Assembly (NCBI GenBank): GCA_002633005.1 | Contig: NMRA01000016.1 | Location: 985,874 to 1,049,873, forward strand | From: Phoronis australis | Lineage: Eukaryota > Phoronida > Phoronidae | Length of the DNA stretch: 64,000 bases | Reading direction: 5' to 3' | Shown: piece by piece, positions 59,201 to 64,000 of the stretch | How the letters are laid out: every line of letters starts with the position of its first letter | Position numbering within the stretch: position 1 is the first letter of the stretch | Made by a program: the position numbers and the translations under genes | The notes under the pieces: generated by a model | What the model saw: the letters and a program-made list of their open reading frames with translations, nothing else | What the model was told of the DNA's origin: nothing | The model's database searches: none

Positions 59201-62200
59201 CCCAATAAATTTAAACACCTACAAACAACACCTGCACCTATTGGTGGTCTATTCAATACACTCTGCGGTTGGTACATATTTCTACATAAAAAAGAAAATA
59301 ACTGCAGGTGGTCTGATGCATGTTGTACCAGACGTGCGCATGCCGCGCATGAGGGCCCATTGCACTGATCACTTGGAACCATTTTTATGTATAGTTACAA
59401 TCGAGATGAGGAGCTAGAAACCAGACTCAATGGTTTAGCAGTGTGATCCAGTGGGACTCGAACCCACGACCTCAAGTAAAGAAAGCAGACACCTATCACA
59501 CTAGACCACACTGTCTCCTTGTATATTTCTACAACGGGTGCACTACTTCTGCTATTGGCCGTTCTTTGTTTGCCGTTTTCTCCAGACGACAAAAAATGGA
59601 GCGAAAAGACCACTTCAAGTATCATTTCACGTGCCTATGTTTAAGCATTTAACTTGTGTTCTCTTGTGTGTCCAAAGCTTGGCTAGGACTATCAGGACAG
59701 TCTAGACTAACAAACATCCCTTGAAGGTGTACAGCAAGCTTAACATTACACTGACTCCTTAAATCCTACTTTAACGCCATCTGTTGTACAGTATAGTATA
59801 TACACTGTAGCTAATGTAACTGTAACAAACTCTCAAAACGAAAACACCCCCACTTGTAAGCACAAGGTTGTATCGTGGACACCAGACTTCATTATAAACA
59901 CCGTACCTATTAGATCAACAGCAACAGGTGAGGGGGGTGTACTAGAGATAGAAGAAGAGGATGGACGTCTGACTAGCACATCTTTGGATAGGGGGCCAGG
60001 CTTCCTCTTACGGGGACCTGGCGATGACGGTGGACTCTCAGCTGGACGTTTGACCTTGACCTGACCAGGCATGGCTTCGTCAGCTTCATCAATCATTAGA
60101 TTCTGAAAAAAAAAACATAAAACTGGATGCATGATCTAAACGAGGCAATAAATTAGGTGATTGTGGTCTTTTTTGAAAGTCAAGCCAGTAATACGGTATT
60201 TTTTAAGTTGCTCCTTCAGTTTTTCAAAAAATAAATCCAACTGAGATGAGCAAAATGATGCAGGATTTTTTTACATATGGCTTAGCAAACCATGGCATTT
60301 CAAACTTGCTTTCCCTTGCTTAAGTGCATTTTCAAAAAATGAGACAGTACCTGAAACTGATGTGGGCGGGTGTTTTGCTTTTAGTCGGTGGGTGCAGGTC
60401 TCAAAATAAGTCTAGATGGAGACCAGAGCCAACTAGGCAAATATAAGTAATGTATCATTAATTTAAGACAGTGTTTGAAACAAGAACAATTTCACATGCT
60501 GAACAGATCCGATACATGTAAGCAACACGGCATGAAACAATATTATAACTTGAAAAGCTGCACGTACACAGTAGGAAAATAAAATACCATAAAACACTTC
60601 GCACCACAGAATGAATCGAGGTACATGAAAGCGTTAAAGACCCACGCAGTGCCATCTGTGAAAACAATTATTCTAATTCATGTTTTGGAGTGGGTCTCTT
60701 TTCTTTGTTTCAATACTGCCAGTTATCATTCCTAATTGCACAATAATGAATACAAGATGAACAACATAGAGTTAAAAATTGCATCAACAGGAACAATCAT
60801 TGCATCTGATAATTTACGAGATATGTTCATTTCTGGATTTAAAGATTGCTCATATTCTACATTTATTGGTTAATGCAAGACGTCTCACAAATACTCAATC
60901 TGTCTAAATACCTGCAGCACGTCTAGTGAACCAAAAAATATATTATGAGTATAGATGATGAACTATACATATAGATTTCAGTTATGCAAGCATCTATATC
61001 CTTTTATGAATTTTGATATTATTGCACTACGGGCCGGAGGGCTTCAAATTCAATAAAAGTTTATTCATACACAGTAGCTGTTATCTTGATTCATTCGAGC
61101 TTGAAGTTTGCAACCTCAGCTTGACCAAAGAAGTGCTGCGTGAAACTTAAAGACTGAATATTACCTTGTTGACTTTGAATGGGTTGCCAAAAGTATGCAG
61201 CCTGATGGGTTGCGTCTCTATCTCTCTGAGGGGCTGGGGCATCCTCTTGAGGTACTCCTGGTAGTTGCCCATCTGTTGTACAGGCACATTGTGCAGTTGA
61301 TCTGAAGTGATGTAAGCTGAGCATAACTACCAGATAGCTAACACATTGTATTTACTAAACGACCACGTCAATGCAGATAACGTTGTCAGAATGGACTGTG
61401 TAAGGGTGATGTATCACTAACAGTCAGAGACTTAGGGTGTCAATAAGTCTAAACAGATTTTAAAATGTCAAAATTACAAGGAGAGAAGAAGACTTTCGAA
61501 TACATAAGCAATTCATCGAGGCTGCAATCCAAAAAAGGGAAATACTTTTGCCAAAGTTGGCCACCTGAGAGTGCTGCACCAGAAAGAAATGTACAAAATG
61601 TAAACCAGTTATGATTTTTACAGCCATGAAATAACACAAAAGAGTTTGAATAATTCTTAACACAATTTCAGAATTTAATTTTCTAAAACTAAATGAGTTG
61701 CCTCGACTGAAGACAATTTTGCGACTCAATTACATCCCGGAGATGAAAGCAATGTCACAAAGGAAGCCCAACAGTCAATTCAATAAGCTAACGTTAGTTA
61801 AGAGTGAAGACACACACCATGATTTCTATTACCTTGACATTTGACACCATATACTCACCCACATCAACCCTTTTCTGGCCCGCAGACTGCCGCAAGAAGT
61901 TGGCACGCATTCGGACTATTTGATCGAGCAGACTCTTTCGTGGAATATCAAAGGGGTTTCTGGAAAACAGTAAATGTCTCAGATAAAAACATCAATTGCT
62001 TCAATCAGGGATCTGTTTCATGACAATGAATTAAAGCTTAAGAAAGAAATTTGGTTGTTCGTTATCTCCCACTTCACAATAACTGAATAAAGGTTTAGCT
62101 AAGTAGCAATGTATCATAGTCTAGAAATATTTTTTAGAAATTACCTCATTAACTTGCAGTTATGTAAATTCTCAGAGATTTTTACTCATTCAAGTGAGAT

Positions 62201-63972
62201 TCAAATACTTTTCAGAAATAGTTGTAAAGAGTGTAAGACCAAATTTCTGTCTGAAGACTGAAGTCACTAAGACGTGGATGTCACAAAAATCCTCTGAAAT
62301 AAGCCAAGTAAGCATTGCTCTTAACAAAAATTAAACCTATGGAATACAAACATGCAACTGAAGTTCGTATGACTTTGTCTTTTCACAATTTCGGAAAATA
62401 TCTACATATTTATAAACAGCCTGCCCATGAGGGCTCTTTTGTCCTCCATTGGAAATTGTTCACGTTGATACCATGTGAACAAAATTGTGTGTCACAAATT
62501 TAAGGTAAATGTACGGTACAAGCAGTGAATGACAAAAGGTACCATATAAGATTTTGTCGCAATGAATTCTGTTAGCAGCAAAATGACAGATCATGACTAT
62601 TGTAGTGGTGAAGCTGTAATTACAGAATGACTCATCCACCTAATTAACTTTCTTGGTAATTCCACTTTTTCTCACTTTTGAGGGAAGGCTGCTCTGATCA
62701 TGAATTTGCTGTCTCCACAGCCATCACCACAGGAAATTCTGGGTTACTTTGTCTGAATAACTTTGGTGTGTACTGTACAGATATTAAAGAGCATAAAAAA
62801 TCTGCAAACAGCCACCTCCATAGTATTTACCCACAATGCTGCACATTCATCAGGCATTTCACATGTTGTTATCACTGCACTAACGTTTAACTTCACCAAG
62901 AGGTTAAGTTTTGCAGTGTTGAAGCCGGAAAATTCTAAGTCTGAACAATGGCAGAATTTATATCCACCAGGTGACGCTAATAAGTAAAGGCTCCTTTAGT
63001 CAACATCTGTACAGATTGAGAGCAGAAATCAGTTCATCAGCGTAGGAACGTCTGTGGGTTAACAATCCCATGTGATTAATTAAAAAATAATTAATTGCAG
63101 GCGGTCTGATACACGTTGTACCAGACGTGCGCAGGCCTCGCATGTGGGCCCATTGCACCGATCACCTGGAAATATTTTTATGCTTTATTAATATATGGTT
63201 AAAACCGAGCTGAGGAGCTAGAAACCTGGCTCAAGGGTTTAGCAGTGTGACCTGGTGGGACTCGAACCCACGACCTCGAGTAAAGAAAGCGGGCACTTAT
63301 CAACCAGGCAACACTGCCTCCTCCATGTGACTACGTGAATGCATGCATTTCTACAGGTGGGTGGGACCATTGTTGCACTAGTACCACCTTATCAGCACAT
63401 CATTGCTCTTTGTATTCTTTACTATTTTTGCCTTAATAATACAATGCACTTTGAACCTAAGCGAGAAAGGAGGGTTCTAGTCAAGGCGGGACAATTACAT
63501 ACAGGAAACTAGGACAAAATGAATAATTAAAGCTTATCTTTGGTAAAGTATAACTTTTAGGAGTGTACATAGGTGAGTGGATCGAATCTGCAGTACGTTG
63601 GTAAATAGTGAGGCCTTACGGTAATAGATTCCTCGGTACAAAAATGAAACTGAAAGATAGGGGCCTTGACTAGATGAACAACCACCACAAGTAAAATGTG
63701 GTGCCGTGAATATACCAAGTACAAGGCGCTTACTTGAACATTTGAGGAGTGACATGTTTGTCTCTAGTTGCCACGGTGAAGCTGTCAAACTTGTTCAGTT
63801 CCTGTTGTATATTGGACATAAAGGTGAGGTCTCCGCCAACATGCTGCAAGATTTTGTTGAAGTCCTTCCGTTGTACTATTGATGTCTTTGACCTTGGAGT
63901 GACCTTGATCCCTTCAGCTTGAGGCGGTCGTTGACCAACACAGGCCACAAGCCGTTCGTACTCCAGCTTGGC
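56064..63972 (-). CDS. INTS6: Integrator complex subunit 6, C-terminal half (5' part outside window)
   Basis: Exons on the minus strand, 5' to 3': 63972-63734, 61959-61858, 61301-61165, 60102-59907, 57264-57010 (with a near-identical copy at 58676-58422) and 56278-56064. Phases agree throughout if one extra base in the second exon is ignored. INTS6 is a nuclear subunit of Integrator, which acts on paused RNA polymerase II and processes snRNA 3' ends; in vertebrates it helps recruit PP2A. Signatures are HVGGDLTFMS, QMGNYQEYLK, LHTFGNPFK, MIDEADEAMPGQ and the C-terminal block VQGSIHLKQTF to FKRKVLAQML (INT_SG_DDX_CT_C domain). The N-terminal VWA domain should lie beyond 64000. Confidence 0.92.
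57010..57264 (-). CDS. INTS6: INTS6 exon, copy nearer the 3' end
   Basis: Acceptor TTTGTTGCAG, donor GTAAGT. 255 bases encode an acidic and Ser-rich linker (EDIQQRDTSSDNDSVS) followed by LKQLVVKEVKRPGK, which leads into the conserved C-terminal block. It is duplicated at 58422-58676. Confidence 0.88.
58422..58676 (-). CDS. INTS6: INTS6 exon, duplicate copy
   Basis: Same exon with the same splice sites. The one coding difference noted is Ser in place of Pro (VNVDKSLRT against VNVDKPLRT). Because the exon is 255 bases and keeps phase, inclusion of both copies would not break the frame. Probably an assembly duplicate. Confidence 0.6.
59300..59530 (-). mobile_element. tRNA-derived SINE
   Basis: On the minus strand the head contains a tRNA-like A box (GGTCTAGTGTGATAGG) and a perfect T-arm GTGGG-TTCGAGT-CCCAC with the B box GGTTCGAGTCC (59454-59464). 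The body ends CCAGACCACCTGCAG before a T-rich tail. It is in an INTS6 intron, sense to the gene. A piece of its 3' part also ends duplication copy 1. Confidence 0.75.
59907..60102 (-). CDS. INTS6: INTS6 exon
   Basis: Acceptor TTTTTTCAG, donor GTACGG, phase 0 to 1. Encodes NLMIDEADEAMPGQVKVKRP followed by a Pro/Ser/Lys-rich stretch (RKRKPGPLSK). MIDEADE and KRP are conserved INTS6 marks. Confidence 0.9.
60110..61160. other. INTS6 intron
   Basis: No exon, repeat or RNA gene recognised. Confidence 0.5.
61165..61301 (-). CDS. INTS6: INTS6 exon
   Basis: Acceptor ATCACTTCAG, donor GTAATA, phase 1 to 0. Encodes QLHNVPVQQMGNYQEYLKRM and IRLHTFGNPFKVNK, the most conserved stretch of the C-terminal half. 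Confidence 0.92.
61858..61959 (-). CDS. INTS6: INTS6 exon with a frame-breaking extra base
   Basis: Acceptor CTGTTTTCCAG, donor GTGAGT. The 5' part reads NPFDIPRKSLLDQ in the frame set by the previous exon. The 3' part reads IVRMRANFLRQSAG in the frame required by the next exon. The two are out of register by one base at the T run 61918-61921. With 101 instead of 102 bases the exon would fit both neighbours. Confidence 0.8.
61965..63080. other. INTS6 intron
   Basis: No supported exon or repeat. Confidence 0.5.
63085..63331 (-). mobile_element. tRNA-derived SINE, second copy
   Basis: Same family as 59300-59530. B box at 63258-63268 and an identical T-arm. The 3' part shares GCGCACGTCTGGTACAACGTG, and the element ends beside an A/T-rich tail. 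Sense orientation in an INTS6 intron. Confidence 0.75.
63734..63972 (-). CDS. INTS6: INTS6 exon (most 5' one in the window)
   Basis: Acceptor ATTGTCCTAG, donor GTAAGC, phase 0 to 2. Encodes AKLEYERLVACVGQRPP, RKDFNKILQHVGGDLTFMSN and HVTPQMFK, consistent with the central region of INTS6. Upstream exons lie beyond the window. Confidence 0.88.
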
Positions 63973-64000
63973 CTAGGACAATGTAAGATGGGTAACTAAT

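Larger units (their letters stand above)
56563..59349. repeat. near-identical duplication of about 1.4 kb joined at a single N
   Basis: Copy 1 is 56563-57973 and copy 2 is 57975-59349. They differ by scattered substitutions and by small indels, including one of about 45 bases near 57420/58820. Copy 1 stops at GCCGCGCA, immediately followed by N (57974) and the start of copy 2. Copy 2 continues past GCCGCGCA into unique sequence. The pattern fits two alleles or overlapping contigs placed in tandem. Confidence 0.85.

Noticed and set aside
59454-59464. tRNA gene signal (B box) at 59454 and 63258
   Set aside because: Only the T-arm and a weak A box are good; the anticodon arm is not well formed and both sites are in a repeated body, so they are SINEs and not functional tRNA genes.

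Overview
The window reads as nuclear DNA of an animal, most likely a marine invertebrate deuterostome such as a hemichordate, echinoderm or cephalochordate. The reasons are AT-rich DNA, large introns with GT-AG borders, many copies of the palindrome TACATGTA, a ZP-domain membrane protein built from cysteine-rich modules, Kolobok-like, tyrosine-recombinase and LINE relics, and an INTS6 orthologue. I cannot name the species. No bacterial, CRISPR or organelle feature is present. Two runs of N (23373-23876 and 45501-45773) and one single N (57974) mark assembly gaps or joins.

Layout. 1-10.5 kb: no gene I can support, with a MITE-like element, a relic LTR-retroelement end and an inverted repeat. 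10.5-21.9 kb (+): a multi-exon gene for a type I membrane protein. It has at least seven EB/EGF-like six-cysteine modules, one exon per module, all in phase 1. These are followed by short Thr-rich linker exons made by tandem duplication, a complete ZP domain with a basic cleavage site and hydrophobic patch, and a C-terminal membrane helix. 22-36 kb: a transposon graveyard. It holds a palindrome-rich TIR element around the first gap, a Kolobok-like THAP element with TTAA target sites and inverted 5' ends, a second THAP element, a lone Ig-like exon, a LINE fragment, and an SGNH plus tyrosine-recombinase retroelement relic. 37.8-38.7 kb (-): an intronless rhodopsin-class GPCR. 39.2-45.5 kb (+): a THAP-containing element followed by a long broken gene of an uncharacterised, cysteine-rich (CXC-tailed) family. 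That gene is interrupted by a 5'-truncated LINE with a perfect 12-bp target duplication. 49.6-51.2 kb (-): a small three-exon gene with a C10orf143-like CPRC motif, next to a CpG-rich stretch. 56-64 kb (-): the 3' half of INTS6 (Integrator subunit 6), whose 5' half lies beyond the window.

The INTS6 copy carries two problems of assembly or biology: one exon lies in an approximately 1.4-kb near-identical duplication joined at the single N, and another exon has an extra base in a T run that breaks the frame. The genes do not form an obvious pathway. The most unusual biology is the EB-module/ZP receptor with its growing and decaying linker-exon array, and the nested THAP/CXC/LINE element.
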